Shown here in pieces: positions 23,051 to 34,600 of a stretch of DNA of 64,000 nt. The notes below the pieces were generated by a model. That model was not told the origin of the DNA, ran no database searches, and was given only the letters and a program-made list of their open reading frames with translations. Made by a program: the position numbers and the translations under genes. How positions within the stretch are numbered: the stretch's first letter is position 1; every line of letters begins with the position of its first letter. Origin of the DNA: Tribonema minus (lineage: Eukaryota > Sar > Xanthophyceae > Tribonematales > Tribonemataceae); the NCBI GenBank assembly GCA_017506865.1, contig JAFCMP010000268.1, positions 372,001 through 436,000 on the forward strand. Direction: 5' to 3'.

Positions 23051-24867
23051 TGCCTTATGCTTGCTTTCTGCGGTACTCTGCCTGGCCAACGGAGGCTGTC
23101 ATTGGACCCCTCTGTTGCAAAGCAGGCCACTCAGCCCCTGCCTAGGACACGGCAGGCAAGATGGGGTTCGCGGAGCAGCAGCTGTTGGTGTTGTATGTAA
23201 GAGGAAGCGCGAGGACAGCAATCATCTCATGGATGCTGTTGAGCTCCTGCTGCAGCATGTGCTGAGCACATTGTGTGCCATATATGGCTGCGTTATACGC
23301 TCTCTCACCTGCTGTGCCGCTTGGGGCCTGCACAGGCCGCGGCCGTCGTAGAGATCATGCTATAGCGAAACCCGGCTCCTCGGGCTTCCCTGCAGACTCT
23401 GAGGCCCAAATGAACCGCATTCGCCGCAGGATGCCCGCCGGGAAATGCTTGGACGGGGCGGTGTTGTTCACCTGCAAAGTCAGCAGAACTGGTTTTGCAA
23501 AGCTGAGAAAGGATGCAATGCAGCCACTGCGGCAGCTGAGGGCTCGAATGACCTGCATGTGAGCAATAAATGGATATCATCCAACGTTCTCCACTCGCCG
23601 TGGAGTTCAACCTGCCAACCTCCGTGCTCGGCTACAGGGGAGGGCAGATGCTACAGCCGTTGCTGAGATGTCCTCGATGGATGCCCAGATGGTGGTTGCT
23701 ACTGCGCTCTGCAGACACGAGCCACGACGCCAGCCCAACGGCGTACTACTATGTATGCTCCACGAACTTCAACCAGCAGCACTCAGCTGCTCTCAGTCCT
23801 TTGGTAACAGGAGCTGAGTGCTGGTGCACATCAGCTTACATCCACTTTAGATGAGTGGCGTGCGCCAACTGACAGTGTCCTCAACTGCACAGCAGATCTC
23901 ATTACATTAACCATTGCTGACTGTAGAGTTGATATCTGCAACTATGCTGCAGCTCCGATTCGCATTGGCCATTGCTGACTGTAGAATTACAGTGGATGCG
24001 AATACTGCACATGAGCACACGCCTGGCTGTGACGCATCCCTGCTGGCAGGCGTTCATGTGACGTGCCTGACAACATGTCCTGTCTGCCCGGCATGGTGCG
24101 GCTCTGGCATCGCGGTACTTGCATGCACAGCAGCTGAGCTCTTGGCGTACAGTACTTGTGCACTTGTATCAATACAGGCCTTAAACCTTGAAGGACGCCG
24201 GGAGTTCAGTGTGTTCCTGGGGATCATAATTTACAGAGGTATGCAGCAACCTCAGGCTAGTCTGCACTGTGCTCATGTAGCAAGAGCTTAGACACTGGTG
24301 ATGCAATACAGCCTTGCATACGCGCTCCGTGTGTGTATACACATAGAAGTATTGATATATCTACTTCAGAAGTGAGTGTTTGAGGCGCTCCGCCAGCTAC
24401 TGTGCCAACAATTTGCGCGCAGTGATGACGATCTGATGCAAATGGCAAACCCAGCTTTGTTCAATGCATCCGCCTCCCCCCTGCCTGAGGACAACGCTGA
24501 GTGCCTTGCCATCTTCTTAGCCAACCGATTTGTCTGCTTGCCCAGCATGGCGCAATGCCGAGCATGACACCAGTTTGCCAGTGTGGAGCTGGACCTTCGT
24601 GTCATCCACGACCGCGGCAGCACAGCCATTTGAGGCATACTTTGTGCCCGTCAAGTACAAGCTCGCTGTGAGTGCGCGCACACTTATCTTCAGCACTGTG
24701 CCCTTGCTGCAATAGACGCTGCTAAAGTGCAGACACCCTGGGTCAATGACTGTGCTCCCCCGATATCCTGGTACCTTGACGACGCTGGCGTCCTCATTGC
24801 AAATGATAGGTTCTGCCTTCACATGCGCTGCAGGCACCGCCTCTGGGCAGTGTGCGTTATGTTGTGC
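23051..24867. other. Spacer between inverted-repeat arms, no recognised gene
   Basis: This 1.8-kb segment separates the divergent formin and GBA2 start regions. A minus-strand open stretch at 23558-23355 (NNTAPSKHFPAGILRRMRF) looks mildly protein-like but matches no family I recognise. A short duplication (CCATTGCTGACTGTAGA) occurs near 23910 and 23966. No transposase signature or terminal structure was found. Confidence 0.5.
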
Positions 24868-25675
24868 CCTTTATGTGCTGGCTGTCGCGCGGGTGGGGGT
24901 GGGGCTCACGGCGCTGCACCGCCCTGGGCACACCTTGCCCAGCATGCCCCACCCGTCTTTGAAGCTGGCACCAAGGATCATTGTGGCGGCTGCCACGCTG
25001 GACCTGGGCGCCTCAGTGCTGTCGCTGGGTGCGCGCTCACGGCACGGGCGCCTGCTGATTGCGTAGCTGTGCCATGATCCCCGTGCGCTATAGCCTGTTG
25101 GCGGCGGCGGTTGGTGCTGCGCGCGGGCCAGGTTGCAGTCATTGCCTGTAAAACAGCGCATTCTGATACTTCTAGATCGATCTGATCTTTTCATTGTGTG
25201 TGTATGTAGTGGCAGTTGGACCGTTGCATATCGCGATTGAACCAGAAATTGACCCGAAACTAGGCGCTGCTGTGAGAGCTGTGAGGATTGAGAGTTGATC
25301 TGGTGATTTGCGTTCCCAGCCACCCCATGACGTGAAAAAGAAGGCAAGACTCTCTCAAGGCTTCAGGCGTATACTGGCTCGAGCAGCAGGTGGGAGGCGC
25401 TGCCGGCAGCTGGCTGGCTTCGTGCAGCAGGGCAGGCGACACACAGCTGCACCACGCGCGTCGTGCCCCAGGGGCTCTGACGCCGGGACGTCACGTTGCG
25501 GGGCTGCAGGCATGCTGAATAGGTAGGCACTGCAACGCAGATGGGCAGATCGCCGCCTAGCCAGCGCCGGGAGCCTTGTTTCGCTTTGCTGCGCAGGATC
25601 TGCCTCGTCTCTGTCGCTCTGGGGTGCCCCTCTGGTGGTGCATCGCATCTTAGCATGCAGAGTGCAGAGAACTGC
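24868..25675 (-). repeat. Inverted repeat, right arm (GBA2 promoter and first exon)
   Basis: Mirror image of 22225-23050. On the plus strand it contains ATGCTGAATAG followed by GTAGGC at 25512-25522, differing from the formin-side exon at one base of codon 3. Joined to the acceptor at 26112 it reads in frame into GBA2. The inner boundary is near the shared TATGTGCTGGCTGTCGCGCG, and the outer boundary near AGTGCAGAGAACT. Confidence 0.88.
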
Positions 25676-28600
25676 GATCTTGGATTTAAAAAAATATTCG
25701 GCCTGAACTTCTCAGCCCACGGTCCAGGACATATACAACTTAAACGGTTCTACCACAACTTCAACAGCGCCTCGGACAAAAAAGTGAGGCAGCACTCATG
25801 CATGCACCCAAGTAGAAGGAGATGCATCAGCCTACTTTGGCTGTTCGGTGAGCAAAGCAACTTCACCAGAGCGTTAACGCCTTGGAGACTTTGTGCTTTG
25901 TGCACAACACGCAGTGTTCTGACTGAAGCATTGAACTGCGCCGGTAGCGAAGCACCAGACCAGCCAGCAAAGCTGAAGCCCGCCCAGCATCGGCTGCTAC
26001 GCGCTATTTTGTGCGCTGCAGCCGTGACGTCGGCAGCATCGTTCACTCCAGGCTTCGTGGCGCGATTCGGCGTTCGAACTGGCCGGCTCGCACTCCTGAG
26101 TGACACCTGCAGTGGTGCAAACGCACGCAGCATGTCAGATCTCCCTCATGCCAGCAGCGACAAAGAGCATCAGCATCCTGATCATGAACCTCTTGAGCAG
26201 CATCATCTGCTTGACCATAACCAATGGGACCGCGCTCAGATAGAGGCGCTGCGGAAGGCACAGGCCGCGAGCCCCGATCCGAGCATACCGGACCCATGCT
26301 GGGCACGTAATCTTGCAGACCCGCTGCCAGATGTACAAACCACACACCGCCCCGCCAGACCCGGCGTTCTGGAGAGCTTGAAGCTGCTCCCCATTGGGTA
26401 CCGGGTTGGGCGCTACCTGCGACGAGAGAGGGCCGCGGGTCGCGATCCTGTCTTCGACCTTTCAGGCCCCTTCATGTCCCCTCCGGACCCAGGCCCCTAT
26501 GCGGGGGTCCCACTCGGCGGGCTGGGCGGCGGCTCCATCGGGCGCGGATTCCGCGGCGAATTCCGGCGCTGGACGATCTTTCCGGGGCGCACCGCGCAGC
26601 GCACGGTCCACGCGGACCAGTTCTCGCTGCGCGTGGCCCCGGCGGCAGCAATTGACGGCGAAAATGCAGCGGCGGGGGCGGGGGGGGTGCACGCGCGGGT
26701 GCTGAGCGTCGACGCCGCCGCCGACGCGCCGCCGGCGCTGCGGTCGTGGCGCTGGGGCGCGGACCCCGCGCGCGTCACGAGCTGCGCGCTGTACCCGCGC
26801 TCGTGGCTCGTGTACGACGAGTGCGTGCCGGGGCTGCAGGCGACGTGCCGCGCCGTGAGCCCCGTGCTGCCGGGCGAGTACAGGGAGTCGTCGCTGCCGG
26901 CGGCGGCGTTCGTGTGGACGCTGCGCAGCACGGCTCAGCACGCCGTAACCGCCAGCCTCATGTTCACGTACCAGAGCGGCGACGGCGGCGCCAACGACTG
27001 CGCGGACGGCCACACGAACAGGGCGTTTAGTTTGGAGGGGGGGGGCGTGCGGGGGGTGGAGCTGCGCTACGTGCACCGCACGCAGCGCGTGTACACGCCC
27101 GGGGAGGAGCACGAGCCGGCGGGCGGGTGGGGGGCGCGGGGGGGGTGCTGCAGCAGCAGCGGCGGCGGCGAGGCGCGCAGCAGCAGCGCATCCTGCGATG
27201 GTTGCCCTTATGTTGGTGAGTTTGTTGTGAGCTGGTGATGAGGCGGGTATGTGTAGTGTTCGCTTGCAGACAGTGAGGGTGTGGCTTCTGACTGCACTCA
27301 CTCGCGCACACGTTGCTCGTACGGTGAAGGCGGGAATGCGGTATCATCAAGGCGCAGGTCAGTGACAGCATGATGGGCGTCCTACATGCGTTGACGCACG
27401 CTGGCGTGTCTACAGTAGTGCTGTGTAGCACGCGCTTCCGTGCTGCTGGTCGGTGATGGTTTGGCCACATGCTCGCTCACGTTGCCACGCAGTGTGGCAG
27501 GCGCACTGCAGTTCTGTCAGTGCTGCTGGAGCACGAGTTCTGGCTGCGCTACAAAAGCACAAGTCACCGCTGTGTGTGAAAGGCGCCTTGCAACATGAGA
27601 AGCGTTTGTCACATTCTGCTGCAGTCGTGGAGGGGTTGCCAGTTGTATGCACACAAGTGCACGGAGGTATGTACCTATGTGGCAACACAGCACTCCAAAG
27701 TTTATTGGAAAGTCTACGATTCCAGTAGATCCCAGCTGGGATGTTGAGCACTGGTGTGACCTGCAACAACCTACTTACCTGTGTCAAGCACTGACATGAC
27801 ATATGATCATCCTCATGCCCACCTACCCGTGCTGCACTGCAACGCTGAGCACTGATGCGAACTACATTATTGCTTACCTACCTAAGGTCTTACCTACCTA
27901 AGGCATCTTACAATGTCGAGCACTGACGTGATCTTCAACTCCCTGATACCTACATGCCCAAACGCAGGCTCGCCTGGCGCCCACAGCGACGACGAAGACC
28001 CCGCCTGGTCAGATCGCATGGGCCCCATGCCCCTGCAGGCGGCTTTCGAAGATCCCGTGAGCTTCGCCATCGCCGCCGACGCCTCCCTCCCCGGTGTCAC
28101 CACGACGCACGTCTCGACGTTCAAAACAGGCTCCGCAGACTCCGCAGCAGCGCTCTGGCGCGCCTTCGAAACCACCGGCTCGCTGCCAGAAACGCTTGAT
28201 CGCAGCGGCGGCGGCGGCGGCGCCGGCGGCGCGTCTGCCGCCGCCAGCAGCCAGAATGGCGCTGCCGGCACCAGCACCCAGAATGGTGCTGGCGGCGGCA
28301 GCAACGGTGGCAGCGGCGGCAGCGGCAGCAGCGGCAGCGGCGGCAACAATGGCGGCAGCCCCATCGGCGCGGCGCTGTGCCAGCAGGTGACGCTGGCGCC
28401 CGGGGAGACGCGTGAGCTGGTCTTTGCGCTCGCGTGGGACGCGCCGCTAGCGCGCTTCGGCGCGGGCGCCGCGCTGCCGCGGCGCTACACGCGCTTCTTC
28501 GGGCGCGGCGGGCGCGCGGCGCCGGCGCTGGCGGCGCACGCTCTCGCTGCATGCGCGCGCTGGGAGGAAGCGATTGACGCGTGGCAGCAGCCCGTGCTGC

Positions 28601-31600
28601 GCGACGCCGCGCTGCCGCGCTACTACCGCTACACGCTCTTCAACGAGCTGTACTTCCTGTCAGAGGGCGGGACGCTGTGGCTGGACGCGTGCGACGGACG
28701 CGCCAACGCTCAGCAGCAGACCCCCCCTCTGGGGGGTGCGGGGGGGACCCCCCCGCACCCTCCCGCCCCCCTCATAGACCCCCAGGCGTCCCCCCTGTGG
28801 GGGCCTCCGAGGGAGGGGGGTCTCGGACCAGTAGAGGCTGCATCGCCTGCCAGCAACGGCACCAGCGGCGGAGGGTCATCCTTTCTACAGATGACGACGC
28901 CGCTGCTGAAGCCCGGTGTGGCGCGCAGTGCTGAGCCGTGGTATGGGGGGTTGCGGGGGGGGGGCGAGCGGGGGGGAACCGGGGGGACAGCGCACAGTTG
29001 GCGGGGGCCGGGGCTGCCGGCGAGTGAGGCGGAGACTGCTGCAGATGCTGGATGCGGAGGCGACGCTGCTGTTATTGGGCAGCTCTTGTATCTAGAGGTG
29101 AGGGAGCGACGCAAGAGGGTGTGTATGTACGTTGCTGCTAGGTGTGTGCTGCGTGTTGGGAATGCCTGAATCGTAGGCTGTGTGAGGTACGCGACAGTTT
29201 GCGACTGTCATGCCCAGTGGTGATGTGTAGCATAGGATGGTTTGTTACACTTCAAGTTGTACTTCCACTTCAGTATTTGAAGTAAGATTTGCTGGCCCGG
29301 CCATGTATTAGACGACGTGCTGATGCTTGTGTTACAGCAGCTGCTGACCATCGCCGCTGCTGTAAAATTTATCTGCAGAGCTAGGGTTAGTGTTATGGTT
29401 GCACTAGATCAGATGACCTTGACGTGCAGGGGCCTCCAGCAGTTGGGGCTTGGATTAGGCTACGCCTTCCGCATTCGCAATTTGCACACCCACTGCGCAG
29501 ATCTGCGTGGGAACCCCGTGTCGCTGCCTGGTGTCAGTGCTCTGCGGGAGCCATGTGTCAGTGCTCAGTGTACTTGCGCATCATTGCTCAACAGAATACA
29601 TGTGTATGTGTCAGTGCCCAATCTGAGGCGCATTATTGCTCAGCGAGAGCCACGTGTCAGTGCTCTGTGTGACAGCGTGTCAGTGCTCAGTGTGAGCGTG
29701 TAACATTGCTCAGCGCGAGCCCCATATCATGGGTGAGTGCGCTGGCCTCTCGCTGGTGCCTCTCGCTTGTGTCTGTGTGACTTGTTGTGACCCTCAACTC
29801 ACTTACTCCAGCAGACCTCCCCTTTCAGCGCGCATGCTTGCCAGGCAAGACCTTCGAGTACCTACTTTGCAATGGCCATCCTCAATCACTTCCGCCATGT
29901 CTAATTGCAACCGTAAATACGCGCTCACACCTATTTGTAAAGCCTAAAGTGGCCTTATAGAAGTATGTCATCCCCAAGATCAACTCCCATCTCAACCCTA
30001 TTTCCAAATACGCGCGCATACGCACACGCCGCGCAGGGCCTCGAAAACTTCATGTACAACACCTACGACGCCCACTTTTACGCGTCCTCATACCTACAGT
30101 GGCCTTGTATGTCATCCCCTACGTGACAACCAACTCCCACGTCAACCCTGACCCTAGCTATGCGCATGCGTACCCGCCATGCAGGGCCTGGGGTACCTCA
30201 TGTACAACACGTACGACGTCCACTTCTACGCGTCCCATTCCAACCCTAACCTGAATTACGCGCGCATACGCACACGCCGCGCAGGGCCTCGAGTACCTCA
30301 TGTACAACACGTACGACGTCCACTTCTACGCATCGTTCGCGCTTGCGCGCCTGTGGCCCGCACTGGAAATGAGCCTGCAACGCGACGTAGCCCTGTCCGT
30401 GTTCCGTTCCGACAGGGCACGGCGGACCCTTCTTGGGGACGGTTCCGCAAGACCGAGAAAGGTCCGCGGTGCCGTTCCTCACGACGTCGGCACCCCGTCG
30501 GAGATGCCGTTCCTAAAGGCGAATGCGTACGTGTTTCAGGACGTGAGCCGCTGGAAGGATCTGGCGCCCAAGTTTGCGCTGCAGGTATGTAGGTATAGTC
30601 ATGTATGTAGGTATAAGTTTTGCTCCCACTAGGTATGTAGGCATAGTATGTGCTGCAGATACGTAGTCAAATGTCATGCTCCCACCAGGTATGTAGGCAT
30701 AGTACGTGCTGCAGATATGGGTACATGGTGCTTTTTGATGTATGTGGGCATGGTATGCTCCATAACCTATGCCGCAACTTGGGTGAATGCATGTGTGCCT
30801 GATGTAACACATATTCCGTCATGTATGGCCTCATGCAGTTTGAGGTGATTAGCACTACAACTTGTACGCTTGCGAATCCACTTGCGATCGCTGAGGTGAT
30901 TTGAGGCTTGAAGGCTGAACTCGGGGCTGGCGCGGAATGCTCCAGAAGCTAGCTGCATGTACTTTGTAGTGCTTGATAGTGATACAACGGCCACCAACCG
31001 CATTACCCTGCTCATGCTCAACAGCTTGCGCATTGACCCCCCCCCCCCTACTGCTCGTTGTGGTGATGATGCTCAACACACTACAGCCCCAGCGTCATTC
31101 GTAGGCATGGCCCTGCCTGCGGGCGGTTGAAGAAGTCTTTGAGAGCAATCTGTACCCGTATCTGTCCTCACGCATTCGCTTGCAAGTCTGCTGTACTGAG
31201 CACCTGCGAGACGCATGACTAGCGAGATGGCCTTCATGGCGCACTTCGACATACATACCTTCTGTTGAGCACTTGCTCTTGGGTCTGGACGACAGTCTGC
31301 CGTAATTGACAGCGCAGCTAAACCCCTGCAAGCGCGTGGCCAGTCAAGTGTCTTTTACGATATGATACGTACTCATACATGCCTACCCTCGTGATTTTGC
31401 TTGTCAGTCTGCCATGACTACGCCGTAATTGGCAGCGCCGAACTCATGCCAACCTTGTGGCCAGCAACTTGGCCTCCATGATCAGATGTGCGCCGCATGC
31501 CTACCCTCATGCATTCGCTTACATACATGCATGCCCTCGTGCATTCATGCGTCAGGTCTGCCGTGACTACGCTGTGACCGACAGCACTGAATTCCTGCAA

Positions 31601-34600
31601 GCCGTGTGGCCGGCTGCCGTGGAAGTAATGCGCGTTGCTGAGGCGTGGGACACTGATGACGATGGCCTTATTGAGAACCAGGGCTTTCCCGACCAGGTCT
31701 GTACCACAGCTACAGCCTTATTTGTAAAGTATGCATCAAAACACTTCACCAGTTGAAGTATGATACCCAACTACAACTTCACTTTGAAGAATGTATTGAG
31801 AACCTGGGTGTTCCCGACCAAATCTGTACCAAATTGCGACTTTATGTGATCCAAGAAGTCGCCGAAAGTGCGTGTTATAAATGTCTTTGATGAGACTTTG
31901 CGTACTTGAAGTATGGCGGCCTCATTGAAATTCAGGGTTGTGCCAACCAGGTTCGTACCGATTTGCCCGCTTCGTTGTGAACCTCGCATTTGGGAGTGCT
32001 CTCAGGTGTGGCGATGCATTTGCGAAAGCGCACGTACAGGTCTCTTTCACCTTGTGTGATCGCTATATGTGTTTATGAACAGGCCTCTTCTGACCAGGTG
32101 TTTTGGCACGCATGTATGCGATCGCAAGCGCTAACATGAAGAGTTTGCATGTAGTGGGAAATATTGCGTGTGCGATTTGTGCGTCTTGATCAGTGCCCCA
32201 ATTATTGTTTCGCCCCGCTGCCGACAGGCGGCATTTGGATTGCAACATCCCCAGTTGCTTGAACCTTTGTGGGTGGCAGCACTGGCAGCATGCAACCATT
32301 ATGTATTCAATTCAAAGTGTGGATCATCTGTGTTCAACAGCAGGAGGCCTTCCGTGTCCTTTCACTGCGCTTCCTGACATGCGCCCCGTTCATTGCTGCG
32401 CCCCACTGCAGACGTATGACATTTGGACAGCCACAGGCCCCAGTGCCTACACCGGGGGCCTTTGGGTGGCAGCACTGGCAGCCATGGGATCGATGGCAGC
32501 GGCATTAGGAGACGATGGTGCACAGGAGCGATATCAGGGCATGTTCGAGAAAGCCAAGAGCGCCTACGATGAAAGACTCTGGAATGGTAGCTATCATGAC
32601 TACGATGATGGCGGCGCCGCTCACAGCGACAGCATCATGGCAGATCAGGTCAGTTGAAGTACGTGTCACACAGTAAGTTGGAGATTGAAATTGAAGTAGT
32701 AAATGGCGTCGGCATCATGCCAAATCACGTCTTTGAAGCATGTTGGATGCATGTTGCCGCACGTGTGTAATTTACCAGCTCCGTGAGCTCCATTGCGCAA
32801 TGAGCACATTGATTGACCAAGTGACATTTGCGTGCTTGCTCCAGCTGACGTGCTGCGCAACCTTTGTGCGCAGCACACCAGCCCCCACACTAGCTGCCCG
32901 AAGCTTGTTTGCAACTTTCATACTCATTTCACATGTTATTCCCTTTCTCATGCGGCAGATGGCAGGGCAGTGTTATGCGGGCTGTTGTGCATGTGTTGAG
33001 GGCTATATATGCACGCCTCACCCAGCAAATGTGCAGCGCAGACTTTGTGCATAGCAAACCGCTTCCTTCACTAGGTGCTGGAAGCCCTTTCTGTCCCTTC
33101 AACACGTACTTCGTCTCGTACTTCATGTTGCAGATGGCAGGGCAGTGGTATGCTCACTGCTATGGCATCCCCCCAAACTATTCTGCCCATCATTAATTTA
33201 CATACATGCCCACCCTTCCAGCCCCTGAAGGGCGTTTCCTTCACAAATGGGTCACAGGCGTCAGAATATGTAAAGCGCGCATATGGGCACAGAGGCCTAC
33301 ACCCCAAGTGGACAAACTTCAACACTTTGCACGCACTTCATGTTGAACTCCACGTTGCCAATGCAGGGCAGTGGTATGCGTGCTGTTGTGCATGTTTGAG
33401 ACAGGTGGTGTGTGCACATGCGCGCCTGACCCAGCCAATGTGCAGCGCCAACTTTTAGCGCAGCAAATCGCCCCCCACACTGGCCGCTGTAAGCCTGACT
33501 GTCCTTGTATCAATTCTCGCTTAGGTCACGAACAAGCTCAGATAGTTCATGTCGAGCCTGCTATGAGTCTATGCTTGTGACAACTTGAAGTGTCTCAGTG
33601 CACAACATTGTCTAACTTCAACATGCACTTTATGTTGAACTTTACGTTGCAGATGGCGGGGCAGTGGTATGCTCGCTGCTGCGGCGTCCCCCCCCCCTGT
33701 GGACCCCCCTAAGGCACGCATCATACACTAACTTCAACATGTACTGCATGCTGAACTTCACTTTGCAGATGGCGGTGCAGTGGTATGCTCGCTGCTGCGG
33801 CGTCCCCCCACCCGTGGACCCCCCCCGAGGCACGCATCATTATTCAACTTCAACACGTACTTCATGTTGAACTTCGCATTGCAGATGGCTGGGCAGTGGT
33901 ATGCTCGCTGCTGCGGCGTCTCCCCGCCTGTGGACCCCCCCAAGGCACGCTCCTCGCTGCTAGAAGTGCTGGCTCACAACGTTCGGCACTACGCCATCAT
34001 GACTGCGAAGGAGCGCACACCGCGGCGGCAACAGCAAAGCAGGTGATTGCCCTGACCCTAGCTCTAACCCTACTCATGCAACGTAAGCCTCAAATTGCTG
34101 TGACTCTGAAATCGTCCAACACTGAGCAGATATGTGGCAAATGCACAAAGGTGACGGCAGAATAGCAGGTGATGCAACTGCCCCGCCTTTTTGTTTACAA
34201 ATATGCAGCGGGCACACCGAGGCAACAGCGAAATGGCAAGTGAGAAACCTGACCCCCCCAGTTCAACTCTAAAATTAGCTTAACTCAGCCTTATATGAGA
34301 ATCTGCCCAACACACAGCGGATGCGTAGCAAGCACACCGCGGCAGCAGAAGGAGGGCAGGTGAAAAGTGCCCGATGTTCAGTAAATTGTAGCCAGCACAC
34401 TGCAGCTGCAATCAGAATGGCAGAAGATGAAAGTGCCTGAGTCGTTGGTAGGGAGCACACCGAGGCAGCACCATATCAGCAGATGATACAATTGCCTACT
34501 GTCATGCTCGCCCGACGCAAGTAGATAGAACCAGCACACCGAGCAAGCCAAGAAACGGCAGGTGATGAAACTGCCCCAGTGCTCAGAAGATGTGTGCCGA

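Noticed and set aside
23355-23558. Minus-strand open frame in the inverted-repeat spacer as a gene
   Set aside because: It is short, matches no family, and lacks a convincing start or partner exons.
22376-25526. Open frames of 60-196 codons duplicated in both inverted-repeat arms
   Set aside because: Their conservation follows from the recent inverted duplication. Several begin only at TTG or GTG, none has a recognisable domain, and the promoter/first-exon reading explains the region better.
25541-26131. Long upstream extension of GBA2 (about 197 codons before the internal ATG)
   Set aside because: It has no similarity to the GBA2 family, runs through the inverted-repeat arm, and does not start with ATG. 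It is treated as intron and UTR.
26462-27301. 279-codon minus-strand Arg/Pro/Ala-rich open frame opposite GBA2
   Set aside because: It is a shadow of a GC-rich coding exon on the plus strand; its composition is typical of an antisense frame.
32955-33850. Upstream copies of GBA2 exon 7 as mutually exclusive alternative exons
   Set aside because: Each copy drifts out of frame within about 20-30 codons and lacks the rest of the exon and its donor, so they cannot encode interchangeable segments. Use as decoy sites remains possible.
29985-34582. Intronic repeats as a CRISPR-like array or simple satellite
   Set aside because: The repeats are diverged copies of neighbouring exon boundaries with irregular spacing. 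There are no uniform repeats with unique spacers, and the genome is eukaryotic.
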